Shown in pieces: positions 11,150 through 24,300 of a DNA stretch of 64,000 bases. Made by a program: the position numbers and the translations under genes. The notes beneath the pieces are model-generated. The model ran no database searches. It was not told where the DNA came from and saw only the letters and a program-made list of their open reading frames with translations. The stretch comes from Siphonodentalium dalli (taxonomy: Eukaryota; Mollusca; Scaphopoda; Gadilida; Siphonodentaliidae), in contig CP136065.1 of NCBI GenBank assembly GCA_032622095.1, positions 110,215,195 to 110,279,194 of the forward strand, given 5' to 3'. How positions within the stretch are numbered: the stretch's first letter is position 1; each line of letters starts with the position of its first letter.

Positions 11150-11360
11150 CCAACCAAGTGCACCAGTCCTTCCACCCCAGCTCCCTGGTGAGAAACAGCG
11201 TGACTGGAGTCAGTCGGCAGTGTTCAGGATGCTACATGGTACAGAAGGGCAATCCAACCAGAGTCGAGGTGGTATGCCAGCCAAAAAGACCTCAGTCCAA
11301 GTACAACTTCAACAAGGTGGTCGAGATATGGATGATGAGGTGGGAGTGTCCGACTTCTAA
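11150..11360 (+). CDS. PDZ-LIM family gene, probable terminal exon ending before any LIM domain
   Basis: The acceptor atacag ends at 11149. The first base (c) completes the codon left by the two bases at the end of the 2949-3477 exon, so the two exons join in frame. The translation begins QPSAPVLPPQLPGEKQRDW and continues SQSAVFRMLHG. This resembles the 'QS-x-SFR-x-L' segment that follows the ZM motif in PDLIM/LDB3 proteins (recognised from memory of the family). It ends GGRDMDDEVGVSDF and a TAA at 11358-11360. A gtggga after GRDMDDE (11340) could act as a donor, but I find no LIM-domain exon downstream on this strand before the convergent CCDC40 gene. The product is therefore probably a short PDZ+ZM isoform or gene. 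Confidence 0.68.
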
Positions 11361-14300
11361 ATTAGGCACGGTCATTTCTCAACTCAATTTCGTCGACCCA
11401 GAAGCTGGAATCTCATCGGAGAGGAGTCTCAGACGTTTGGTGCTATATGCTGTGCATGGATGACTGGACATTGTGTTTTGAAAAAAAAAATTAATATTCA
11501 TGAATGTGATCTGCTGCTGCTTTGTATTCATGCAGTTGGATTTTTATTTCTGACCCAATTTAAAGTTATGAAACAGGACAGATAATTGATATAACAAGAA
11601 ACAAATTGTAATCTCAGTGGCTCATAGCAAATTTTTACTAGCAAATTATGGGTGTTTTAAGACATTATTTATGATAAATTTGTTGTGCTTTGATGAATTT
11701 AAAGATAGATCTCATGAGTTGATGGGGCAGACAGTTTAATAGGTAATTCAATAACAACATCTGTAATTTTTTTTATGAACATGTATTATACCACTTTTCT
11801 AAATGACGTTCATTTAAAAATGTGAAATTGAACTCACATTGTTTGATGACCTATTATTACTATGTTGTCTTGCCAGCTTAAACATATCAGATATATTATG
11901 ATCTCCATCACAATTTATAATGAGAGGCTTATCTATCTGATAGGTATTACCATTATGAATGTTCAAAGGTATTAATTTGAATCTGATATTGAACTACTTG
12001 TGGATACATGCTTTTTTCATAAATTTTAATATGAACAAAATCAAATGATGTACCAAAAATCAGTCCGAGTATAAATGTTGAAGTATACTAGTAGTTGATA
12101 CCTAACCAAAAATTTTCACGTGTTAGTGAGGTTCTTTAGAAACAGAGAAGAGAAATACGTCATATCTAGACCAATTAAAAAAAAACATAGGTAATGAATG
12201 ACATGTGATTCATGTACAATTCAATGATATTATGGAAATACTTACTAGTAGATTGAATATGAACATCATGTTTTGTATTGCTGGCTTCTCAAAATATGTA
12301 AGAGAAGCTAAATTAATTGAAATTGATTCCAGTGTTCCGCCTTATAGACTGGAACACAAAATTTTACATATAGAGTATCTTTTCTCAGCGATCTCAATGT
12401 TGATGCTTTCAATATGGTTGTTAGACGTCAGTATACAAATAAGTCTGAACCAAGAAAGGAATATTATGTTGAACAGCTACATAGTGTTGACGACTTAGTA
12501 TAGGGTCGCAAGAAATTAGCCAGTACAGATTTCATGGAAATTGAATGTTTTTGCTGCAACTTGTATATTTGGTTGGTTCAAACAGGTCAGATATAATGAC
12601 ATTTGAGGTAATTTAATGACATTCTGCGACAATTTCATGGTTTTTGAGAGTCCTCTATTTAGTGCATGGTCCATTTTTGCAAAAAATCAAGGCTATTCAA
12701 GGCCTTCTATTGAAGAACTTTTGGAGGACCTGAAAGGTCATTTATCAGATTCAAGGCCATTCCAAGCTTATAAGGCCCTATGGGATCCCTGTTATATCTG
12801 AGAAGAGATGCTCTATGTATTCTGGGACAGATGGATTCAACATTGTGTGGAGTTTTACCGCTTGTTTTGTATTATATGGACCTGGTGCTTAAATGCTCAC
12901 ACATTTTCCCTCTGTATAGCTATGATCATGTTGTTTTCTATCAACTTACCTAATTTATTTCCTGATAGTCAAATGTAGATAGTGTTGTTAATTTATCACT
13001 TCATGTTTTATATATGAGGACAAAAAAATATGCCGGAAAATGTGCAATATATTTATCTCCATGCTGTAATATTGTTTTTGAGTGTGTTTTTTATTTTAGT
13101 TCCTTGTATATGTTCAACGAAGTCTTTCAGTAAAAAAGATTTCAATGAGGTATAAAATATATAATATTTCCCCAATTATCTGTAATAAACACTGCCATGT
13201 AGCTAGGTTAAAATTAAAGCAGTATAAGCTGAATTCAGTTCATATTAAAACCCAACAGATCTAAAAAAAAGTTCTTTTAACTAGAAGCTATTTAAATATG
13301 ATTCAGAATATTAAGTTGATGGTGGATCTTTCATGTTGCATTAACTATTTAAAGTATATTGTTGAAATTTGAAACAACGAAAGAATGTATTCTGAGATAT
13401 GCCAGCTCTTATTTTGACTGAGTGACTTTAAATTGAGCTCATGTGAACGCATTTAAAATAGACAATGAATAGTCCAGTAGACCTCAGAAAATATGTTTGT
13501 TGTCATCATTTGTGTAGAAATAGAGAGAGCTTCTGCATAAATGGTAACAAAAAACCTAAGAATTGACGAAGAGGAACATATCAAGACGAGTTCATAATTT
13601 TCAGTTGCAGAATACATGCAGTTTAACCAGTCAGTTGAAAAGGTCTAAGTGAAAAGATAGTTGAATCCATATGAAGATGACCTCTTATTAAAGGGACAGG
13701 CCCAGCTTGAAAGACTCAAATGCAACAAAATAAGTACTATGCATCTATGGAAAGCTTATACCGAGTACATACAATATGAATATGACTGTGTTGTAACTGG
13801 TGGACAATTGCTTGATTATTATAAGATCATTTTGGTTATACAAAATATATTCCATCAAAGTTTAGTCCACCATTTTGTATTTCATTGTAAAGCTGCAGAT
13901 TTTTCCACAGAAGTATCTCACAGATTTCATTTTGTTACCAATCATTTAATAGTTTCTGCCAATCAAACTGGGCCAAAACCTTTAAATACAGAATATATAA
14001 TTATTATCTTGCTAAAAATGACAACATTTAAAAACATATCAATACAAAATATCAGACATATCATAGAACATGTGACAATATTCCACCCGGAATGCTTCGC
14101 AGTAGAGGAAATAGCTATGCCTCAAAATCGCATGATGCTTTGTAAAACGTAGATCATCCCATTCAAATCAATTTCATTGGATAACTTATAACAAGAAAAT
14201 ATAGGCGGCAGTTTCAAAGTTTGTGTTTTTTTCAAGGACAGATTATGTTAAATGTGATAGAAGATCTTGTTTGTGTAGGAGATGGACTGACCCTGGTTAG

Positions 14301-15799
14301 AAAGTATGTTACTCACTAACAAGGTCATCCAACTCTAAACTTTCCTTATAATATGGACATGTCATAAAAGAATGTTTATATTTTAATATTTTGGTTTAGA
14401 TTTTTTTATATTAAAAAGCTGACAAAGAACGGTCACAGTGTTTCTCTGGTGATCAAAACAGAATGCAGGTTGATTATCAAACATTTTTTTTTTCGTATTT
14501 TTTTTTCTTTCTAATTGTGTTCAGTATTTTTAGAATCTTATAAAATTGATCTGGACATACTACTCCCCCCTCAGAGATTCAAAAAGGGTTGTTCCAATGT
14601 TAATGCATGGGTTTGCTGAATATAATCATGTCCTTTGGTATTAGAATAGAATTGTTGTAATATATTCGTTAATCATACTATAAGGCCATGCTCCCCAAGA
14701 AACAACACACACTGGAGTTACAATTAAAATATTGGGATCATGCAAGATGATAAAAGAAACCTATCTGTTGCTATATCTCTAAGAAATATATTTAGCTTTA
14801 AAAGAGCATAAACATCAATAAAATAAAAGTATGTGCTCATGAAAAATAAAGAGCTATTTATGCGGACATGTTTTAATCTGAGTACTACATTAACTTGTAG
14901 ATAAGGAAATTTTCAAATTTGTGTAAATACCCCAGTATGTGTGTGTTGTGAGGTGGCCTCTTGCAAAAGCAGTTTTTTTCCTTTATTTATGTACATTACT
15001 CGGGAATATTAATGATCTCCCTAATTAGCAAATGACAGACAGTCAACTCTGAAAAGTTATTGAAATTACCACATTGATTCATCTTACAATGCCTGAATTT
15101 TTAAAGAGTTTCGTTCTTTTTTTAATTAAAATTTTATTCATTCAATGGTTACAAGAGGCCCTGTTAATTATGGAGATAGCATGAAAAGTTCACACTCCAA
15201 TTTATATTATACACAGGAAAGAAAAATTTGTTTCAAAGCTGAAAGAATTTTAAGAAGGCATCTGAATAGTTGGAATTTTCAACAAAGTTTGAAGCATGAG
15301 TTGACATAAAGTTTAGATAGGTTTTTTTTAAAATTTACTGTACAGTTCTATAAGGAATGGCATCTAAAATCGATGCTTTTTTCATAGTTTGCTTTGTGGG
15401 TGAGTACAAGCACCTTGTGACTTACTCTACATTTATGTGTTATTGGTATTGTCATTTCTGAGAATGGCTATATTTAGTCAAAGCGCAGAGTTGTTTGCTA
15501 AAATACACAGTAGTTCCTACGATTTGTTTGTGTTGACTGTGTTTAATAGTTGTTCTTATTATATGATTTACACTTTTGTTTGAAGCAGTAATTTACTGTG
15601 TTCCCAATCTATGTTAATGAGGCGCAAGCGTGATATCCATTTTAAAAATCAAATGATATATTTTCCATAATTCAATTGTTTAATATGAAATTTATCGAAA
15701 TAAATCTGTCCCATGATTTAGGAAACATTGTGTTTTTCCATTATTTTTTCCCAAACGGTTCTGTCCACAAATTATCTCAAATAAGCCTTTTTTTCTATT
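11361..15799. other. Intergenic AT-rich DNA downstream of the PDZ-LIM gene
   Basis: May contain the 3' UTR of the PDZ-LIM gene; an AATAAA occurs at 13184-13189, but nothing ties it to that transcript. A 163-codon frame at 13661-14152 is not recognisable. No family repeats of the kinds listed elsewhere were seen in this stretch, which is unusual for the window. Confidence 0.5.
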
Positions 15800-16050
15800 T
15801 TATTTTATTACATGTGGAATAAGTAACAAGGTTAGTTCGGCAATACTGAAGGCTGTGTCACCTGAAGTAGGGTGACACAATTTAGGAATTATCAGAAACA
15901 TCTTTCCATCAGATCTTCTCTGCCTCAAAATGACCAACTCTGTAATATAGTGAGGCACCCTTCCCTCGAGAGAACGAAAGGTGAACAGGAGAATCTTAAA
16001 CTGCACTCGGTACAGAAGAGGCCACCAGACTGCACCAGTGCAGATTGTCC
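15800..16050 (-). pseudogene. Relic of non-LTR retrotransposon reverse transcriptase C-terminus
   Basis: One open frame reads LYRVQFKILLFTFRSLEGRV then PHYITELV ... GDTAFSIAEL, ending in a stop at 15800. This matches the conserved segment after the RT domain of CR1/Jockey-like LINEs (typically LHWLPV..RI.FKILLL...G.AP.YLxELL ... GDRAFSxAAPxLWN). The LWN part is lost. Only ~80 codons remain; no other part of the element is adjacent. Confidence 0.75.
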
Positions 16051-16289
16051 AAGGTTGTGAGAATAATCACTTGACACAGTTGGGTTAGTATAAATTTTAA
16101 GCACTCAAGGAGAATCAATTTTAGTTAGTTGTCTGGTCCCAGTTATTATCATTTATATTTTGTCATCATTGAGCTTTAATTTATTTCGGAACATCCAATC
16201 TTTAATTTCTAAAATATACTGTTCCAACATGTCCTCAGCACCAATCACATATCCTATGCTGAACATATCTGTCACCCATGGTATGCCTC

Positions 16290-16446
16290 GCATTATAAGA
16301 GAATGCACTGGCTTACAGGATAAATATTGTTAGGCAAATGCAATCTCATATATATGCGAGGCTCCCTATGGGAGACTCGCATATATAAGCGAATGCATTG
16401 GCACAGGGTTTTCGCAAAATTTCAGAAGCTCCAGTCATGGAATGGG
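16290..16446. mobile_element. Family C element fragment
   Basis: CATTCTCTTATATATGCGAG-type hairpin plus the reversed terminal segment (CAGGGTTTTCGCAAAATTTC...CCAGTCATGGAA). The left end is missing. Confidence 0.7.
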
Positions 16447-16897
16447 TATATGACAAACTCATACTGTCATTACTCATTTACAAATAAGCTTGGATTCCTA
16501 ATGGAGTCTTACTTCAAGTACATATCATTGAAATCGGGTGCAAAATGCAACTACCAAATGACAAATTGATGGCATTTATTCTCCAAAAAATTCAATAATT
16601 TAGATATACAAAATTAACAGATATAAATAAGGACACATGTAAAATAAACCTCACATAAACATTTCAACAAACAAATCATGGAATGTGGACACACAGGAAT
16701 CATTTCAAACAAAAGAGGAAGTCAGATAAAATATACCACAAGACAAGACATCATAATGACTTGATAGATTATGACAGCACAATGCACCTTGCGCTGTATG
16801 ACTGAGACACTGGGTTCAAGTATTCAATAAACTATTGAGCTGCAGTGCACTGTGATAACATGATATCAGTACCTGGAATATACAATATCAGTGTCTA

Positions 16898-17159
16898 TTA
16901 TCCCTTTCCATACTGAATGGATTATCCTATTCAGCTATAGATGTATACATTGGAATGGTCTAACTTATTCATCTGGGGGATGTTCAGGTAATAAAAGTAG
17001 ACTACAGACAGATGAGAAAAGATAATACAAGTGTCGAAGGATTTATATTCATTGGTGGGAAATGTTCAGATATTAAGTTCAATAAACAACCTATTATCAG
17101 AACATTTCCTAAGAGACTACTCATCGATGAGTACATTTATTTAGTATAGAAATGGTTAA
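16898..17159. mobile_element. Family E MITE (TTAA type)
   Basis: CCCTTTCCATACTGAATGGA ... TTAGTATAGAAATGGTTAA. Carries the family's GGTGGGAAATGTTCAGATA segment. Confidence 0.75.
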
Positions 17160-17340
17160 CCTCCAGTAAAACTGTTATATAAATTTGCAGAATATCAGAA
17201 GTAAATTGTGATGTCACAGTGCAATGTTCAGCAGACATCACCAATAATTAGTCTCTCAGTGTAATAATTGCTGTAATTTTGAGTTTCTTATTTGTATATT
17301 GTTAGCTAATATGAATCCAAAGTCAAGGTAAAGTTGCCAG

Positions 17341-17555
17341 TTAGCTCTTTCTATACTAGATACTCATTGACGAGTAGTTATCAATTATGAAAATTTCAGA
17401 TAATAACTTCAACAAAAGACCAAAGAATAGGATTCCTTCTGCACTTTCTATTGTCTGCCTATTTTTCCTGAACATCCCTCAAAGTGAATAATAGACTGTT
17501 CCAATGTATACTTTTATTACTGATTGGGAGAATTAATTTAGCATAGAAAGGGTTA
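17341..17555. mobile_element. Family E MITE, opposite orientation
   Basis: TTAGCTCTTTCTATACTAGA ... TTAGCATAGAAAGGGTTAA. Contains the only AATAAA (minus strand) near the CCDC40 stop codon. Confidence 0.75.
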
Positions 17556-18063
17556 ATGAGAGTAAGTTCATCTATGATGGGTTATTTTGGATACTGTGGT
17601 GGGTAACCCTTGATAAAATCTGACAATGATGTTGTCATTTCCAAATGACCAAGTTGGTGGTTAAAATATTGTTTTCCGCTATGAAATGGTTATTAAGCCA
17701 GAAGATGTCCGTCCTAGATGTTAATTACCAGCCCACACACATGAAAAATGTTAAACATCTGTCAATTAGTCATATTGTCATTTCCCTATCTGTGTCAGGT
17801 ATGAACATGTAACTTGGCTTGATTATGGCGATTTAGGTGGTGCATTGTAAATAGACGAGCATGGTACCAATCATTGAGTGTCAATGCATTTGATTCGATA
17901 AACAAAATGTAATTGCAGTCCTTTTAAAGAATGAACCTCCAGAAGCATGCTTGATTCCCATTTTGTCCATTTATATCACAGATATTCTCCGATGCAATCA
18001 GCACCGAAACTTATAACATGAAATCCAATCCCGAAACCAGCAGGAATTGCTATTTTTAGAATC

Positions 18064-18312
18064 CTAGATTTCTTCGTCAGCTTCATGCCTTGTGCTAAGC
18101 GACAAAGTCACTTTCCTGAGTGCCGGTTGTGCATGTGGATACTCCTGGTTCAAGCGATCGACGATGGCATTGAGTGCCTGCATTCGATCCACTTGTTTCT
18201 GATGTTCATTTTCTAGTGAAGCTTCTGATTTGCAAAGCATTGTGTACTTCCCGTCTTTGACTTGTTGGAAATACTTATTCTTCTGCTGCTTTTGAAGAAT
18301 TTCTGTCAAGTT
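18064..18312 (-). CDS. CCDC40: CCDC40 exon 20 (C-terminus and stop)
   Basis: Acceptor gctttcag, then [40 protein letters not shown] and [16 protein letters not shown], ending ADEEI and stop at 18064-18066. This is the family C-terminus (KxGxY.xL.xSxxSLxxExQ ... EYPxxQxALxKV). I could not identify a convincing polyadenylation signal; the nearest AATAAA on this strand (17513-17518) lies inside a MITE about 550 bp downstream. Confidence 0.95.
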   Translation of the reverse strand, partial: NLTEILQKQQKNKYFQQVKDGKYTMLCKSEASLENEHQKQVDRMQALNAIVDRLNQEYPHAQPALRKVTLSLSTRHEADEEI

Positions 18313-21300
18313 CTGAAAGCATTGAAAATAGATTTTTTAAAAAGAGTTTTAGAACATTACAAGTATCGCAAAATATGGCACAAAAACATAAAATTGTCTA
18401 CCAAGTGATTAAAATTGCTCACTTTTAATATAAAATTTGGTTCCCTGTTTGGCAAAATTGTAGTTGGCAATAAGTTTAAAGGTACTCAATCCGATTCGAT
18501 GGTCCCCATATAATCAGATTCCAACAACATTTTTTTGAAATGCCACTTCAGTTATCAGAATCGATTAATTGCCCAAAAATAATGCTAACCGGTCAACTAT
18601 AGTATAAAATTGCCCAAAACCTGTTATTTTATCAACATTTTGTTCCACAAAATTTTGCCGGTTTGTCAAATATCTGACACAAAAAAGCCACTTGATTTTA
18701 GAGTTATCCATCTTCATCTGCAGTTTGGTCCGAAACTGCCTTCTCGTTGACTCTTTACTGGGCCACTTTAAATTATCAGTGAACATTGAAAAATAATAGA
18801 TTTCAAGAGAGATCACTTTTAACTTTGATGGGTGAGTTCCTTGACTCAAATCAAATATTTTTTATCCCCGAAGCCAAGGAAATAGTAATTTGGGAGATTT
18901 AATTCGGATTATGCATCTTTAACCTCTTTGCTGCTATGACGTCCATAACTATTACGGACGTAAAAGTGCACGTCGTGTGCTATATGGTCCGTAGGTACTA
19001 CGGACCTACTTCAGCACACTAGCAGTAGGCCATTAATCATAACTGGAACTTAGAGATTGGTGCATCGGATTAACTGTAAATCAAAGTTTAAAACAGTGTA
19101 TGATGTTCAAAGATTGTGAACGATAACAGCCTTTCAACTGAGTCAGTTTTATGGTTCTTGTGATATTCCCGTTATATTTTTCCACTGAAAAATGGCAATA
19201 ACGTCAACATCCCAGCACACGACGTCATAACGTCATTTAGCAGCCAAGAGGTTAAAGCTAGATATTACAGACTGACTAGAGGTGGGAATATTCATTGAGA
19301 CTAAGACAAATCCACAGTGCAATTAGGCTACATTAAGGGTAGCCACATTGACATATTTGTTTTTCAAAAAGAAATACAAGCTCGGATTAACTAATGCATA
19401 TTGCGAAAAAAAATTATGTTGAAAAAGGGAGATAACTCCACTAAAAGACGTCCGATCAAGCTCATAATAGCAGGTGCACATGGTACCGGTACTAAATATA
19501 TGTGACAAGTTTAAAAAAAATTTACTGAAAAATTTAGGAATACAAGCTAGGACAATGTGGCATGGACAAACGGACAGACAAGCAGATTCCTATATGTATA
19601 CCGGTAACTATACAGTTATACATGATAAGGCCACATTTGGGTGATGAGAGGGGAGTTTGTGGTGGTGGTTGACAATGTAGAATTTAATAAAATGTTTGCT
19701 CATATTTAGATATATAAACCTTTTATTTGAGCTCTAGTAATATAAAAATTGCCTCCTATTCAGATGTACAAATCTGTTGAGTTCTAGTAACATAAAAATG
19801 TCTTTGCCATATATTGAGATATACAAACCGTTTGTTTGAGTTCTAGTAATTTTTCGATGTCACCGTCCAGAGTGTTGCAGTCAGCTTGTAACTGCTGGCA
19901 CTGGATTTGTTTCTGTTCAAGACCCTGGCTCATGTCCTGCTGGTGTGTCCTATAATCTGATATATCCCTGTCTGCCTCAGTAGCATCCTGAAATGATGGA
20001 TGGATAACTCAATTAAATTCTTTGATGACTATATGGATTTTCCCATTTAAACAACACAAAGTTGCACCTCAGGTGCTGGCATACCCCCCCCCCCCCCACA
20101 TTGCTAAATTAAAACATGGGCAGGATGAAACCCAAATTAAAAATATATAAAGAAGGATACGGTAATGTAGAACAGAAAATGCAAACTACGTCATTGGGCA
20201 CTCTTTTGAAAGCCCAAAGTGAATGTTGGTGAGGTTCATGGTCCAGGGACGGTCATAATATTGAAACAGTAGATATTCTCTTTTCATTTTCATTAAATTC
20301 TCTGCCTATGTTCATTAAATAACATGGCCACAAAATTACATCACAAAATCAAGTCTCCAACCCAAAGTGGTTTTGAATTTACATTTGTTTAAAACTTATA
20401 TATATGTTTGTCTGATGAGATACACTAGTACATGAGCTGTGGAAGATCACAAAGAACTTAAAAAAATCAGTAATCGTTAAAAACTCATCTTTATAACTGA
20501 AATTTACAAGTCAAATAGGTATCGATTGTGTCCCAAATTTAAACATCAAACACATCTCAACCATTTAATAGATGTTCGTAAAATGCACATAACCCCTTTC
20601 ACTCGTAAGAAATATCGAGCTCATCAATTGGCTGAGTTCCGAATGTCTGAAGCTATGGTATAGAGATTACGTTAGTGACGTAGGTTCCTGGCCCTAATAA
20701 GCAAAGACAATATTTAAAACAAAATTACATCAAAATACCTGAATTGTTATCTTTATTTTCTTCTTCAGTTCTGCCATCTGACGCTCGAAAGTTCCCTTGG
20801 TGAGGATTTTCTTACTCATCTTTGACGTGGCATCTCCTCTGGTTACTATCGTATCTCTCCTAGAATAGTTGAGAAAGCAGTTGATATTAGACAGGGCCAG
20901 GGAAATATCAAGGGCTGTTTAGATACCTGTTACAGGTTTGGGTGCACACACTCTTGAAGCCCCCAATACAATAACTTTTCAACTTAAATTTTCCACTTTT
21001 TCAAAGAATAATTACCTAATTCAAAAATATACTGTGTAAATAGTACATCTGCAGTTGCAACTGAGCCTTTAGTTGCATGTTAAATCATCCTATCAGATAG
21101 AATATGTCACCTCAAATGCGAGACTCCCATAGGGAGCCTTGCATATATAAGAGAATGTACTGGCTTACATGGTCACGATAAATATTGTTAGGCTCATGCA
21201 TTCTCTTATATATGCGAGGCTCCCTGTGAGAGACTCGCATATACAAGAGAATGCATTGGCACAGGGTTTTCGTAAAATTTCAGGAAGCTACAGTCATGGA

Positions 21301-24300
21301 AGGTCTAATGCATCCCTTGACAAAATGGCAACATACACACATACATGAACACACCTTCACAACACTAACACAATAGCCAGGTGCCTATTTCATGTCTAGG
21401 TAATCACACTATTATTGGCATCACAGACTAGAGTAAGATTTAAACAGTGCATGATGGCCAGATATCACTTGACTTGAATCCAAACCACTGCTACAAGGAA
21501 ACCCACAGTCTGATTGAAATACAGACTATTGAACAAGCTATGCATTACAGTCTGAGACAGATAGCAGGGATTACTTCATTACCTCACCACATAGCTAAAA
21601 ATAGCTTAATAAAGTTTATGTTACATTGAAAATTGCATACAGAATTTACAAATTTAGAGATTACGACAACTAATTAAACACTGAAATGCATCTATTAAAA
21701 TCCAGAATTGACTAATAAAACCAAGCAAGGTGTATAGAATTAATTAATTCCAAGCATTTCAACAGTTAGCACCATATTTGTTATAAATTTACGAAAATGA
21801 AACTGAAAGCAGATATTCTGTCAATTGTAGAACTATTTGTAATGTGAAATGTGCGTGGTGGCATCATACTGCAGGGAAAGCTATTTAAGCAGTGGTAATG
21901 GGAAGAGTGTTCAATGTTTCAAACTCTGGAATGCATAGCTTGTTCAATAGTCTCTATTTCAATCAGATTGGGGAATCCCAGTAGTCAAATAGTGGGCATT
22001 GAACTCCTATTGGTGCGTTGATGCTCTAACCATCAAGCTCTGTGACATATCCTTGACACACAAACAATGGAACATACCTTGACACGGCTTTCTCCATTTC
22101 TTGAATCATCTTCTCTTGTTGTTTCATGAGTTGGTCATATCGAACTTGCATTCGATGAATTTCGGCTTTCATTGCCCTCACCTCTCCTTGACCCACTTCT
22201 GAATCAACAGCTGCACGTGTTTCTCTCGCCAACTGTGTTTTCTTTTCCCATAACATGATTTGCCGCCTGTAATATTTTATTTGTCCTTATTTAGGCTACT
22301 AAAATAAAATATCTGTGTTCTCAGTCAATTATATCTCACTTTTGAAATGAAGGAGGGGAGGCTATTTATTTTTTACTCAAAATCTGGAAAACATACTCCA
22401 CAAACAAATAAAAATGTTCGTTGTTCAAATCCAATATTTCTAACAGAAAATATTGAAAAAGATGTTTCACAAGGATTTTTACTTTTAGGGAGGTGCCTGA
22501 AAACACAGAATTTTTATTTATTTGGCCTTAGATAGCAGTAATTATGAAAATTTTTTACAATTTGAACTGCTGCATTGTACGACATTGACCCCTTCTATCA
22601 TTATATCACATGGAGGTATTGAGATTAAACTCATTCGGTCTTGAATAAATTCTCCCACCATTTACTAAAGTGTATGAGGGAATGGTCCATTCTTCAATTT
22701 GTAGAGTTTGTTCTGATAATATAAGGGTACAACAGCCAAAAAAGCACCTTATTAATTTTTACTGATTATTTGTATTGAGACTGGATTCACTGGAAGCAAA
22801 AATTTCAGGACACTCTATTTCAATGCCCCAAGGAGCATTTTAAAACATTACCCAAATTTTTGTTTGTTATAAATACAGAATTAATTTAATCCTAGTTTAT
22901 TATTTAATTCTCGGTGAAATCATTTGTAGTGATGTACAGCTAATATCTAAAAGAACAGCCTTATACTATGTGTCAAATCATTATCTGAATGATCATCCCT
23001 CCAAATAATTGAATGGGAATCAAATAAACACACCAATATCCAGTTTAACGAAAGGTTAACAAATTTGAGTAATCATAATAATGGAAAGAAAGAATATTAA
23101 TGTAAATGTCAAAATAAAAATAAGTTAGAATTCTGTAATTTCTATGGAAGTCAAAAATAATTCAGCTATCCATGGAACCTCATTGAAGCCTACGAGCAAG
23201 CAGCCACATTTCATGAAAGTCGAGTGATACTTACTCAGCTTCAACAAGGCTGTTTAGAAGTCGTTCTTTTTCTTCTTTCATTCCATCTAAATTTTCTTGG
23301 AGTGCAATTGATTCATTCTCTGCAAGCTGGAAAGAAAAAAGTAAAATAACATTAGCATAGACAGCCCATAATAACACAAATAATAATGTAGTATTCCGGT
23401 TAACCCTTTCATGACTGGAGCTTCCTGAAATATTGCGAAAACCCTGTGCAAAGGCATTCTCTTATATATGCGTGTCTCCCAATATTCTTTGAGCTTTCAT
23501 CCCTTCAATGTTTTGCCCTTTATCTTGAAGCTTGGCGTAACAATATTAAGTCTTTCATTACAGGAGCTGCACTGGTGTAGCATTAAAGATCCTGTGACCG
23601 TGCATTCTCTTATATATGCAAGTCTCTCATAGGCGGCCTCGCATATATAAGAGAATGCAGTGGCCAAACAATTTTTACTTTGCCCATTGTAAGCCAGTGA
23701 ATTCTCTTATATATGCGAGGCTGCCTATGAGAGACTTGCATATATAAGAGAATGAAAGGGATGAAAGCTCAAACAATATTTAGTTTTGACAGGGAGTTCT
23801 GCTAAAATAAGTCTGATTGATCTCAAAATTGCAGGAACACAGGTTCCCAAGCTGGTTTATATCTGTGCCAAGTTGTTGCTCTTGTATTTTAGATTTATAT
23901 ATTGCAAAATTATGTTGTCGTGGTGGTCCAATTTCCATGGTTGCTGAAAACCATGAAATTTTAAAAAACCCACAAAAAATGTTAATTAGGGTGTTGACTT
24001 CGGTAAATAACCCTTCCATGACTCATGACTGAAGCTTCCTGAATTTTTGCGAAAACCCTGTGCCAATGCATTGTTATATATGTGAGTCTCCCATAGGGAG
24101 CCTCACAAATATAAGAGAATACATAGGCCAAACAATATTTACCTTGACCTTGTAAGCCATTGCATTCTCTTATATATGCAAGGCTCCCTATGGGAGACTC
24201 ATAGATATAAGAGAATGCACTGGCACAGGATCTTTAATGCTGCACCAATGCAGCTCCCATCATGAAGGGGTTAAAGAGTACCAGCAAGTATATAGCAATA

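Noticed and set aside
13661-14152. 163-codon + strand frame beginning NPYEDDLLLKGQ
   Set aside because: Longest unexplained frame in the window, but with no recognisable domain, no ATG at its start, biased Ile/His/Phe composition typical of AT-rich non-coding DNA, and no splice context linking it to either gene.
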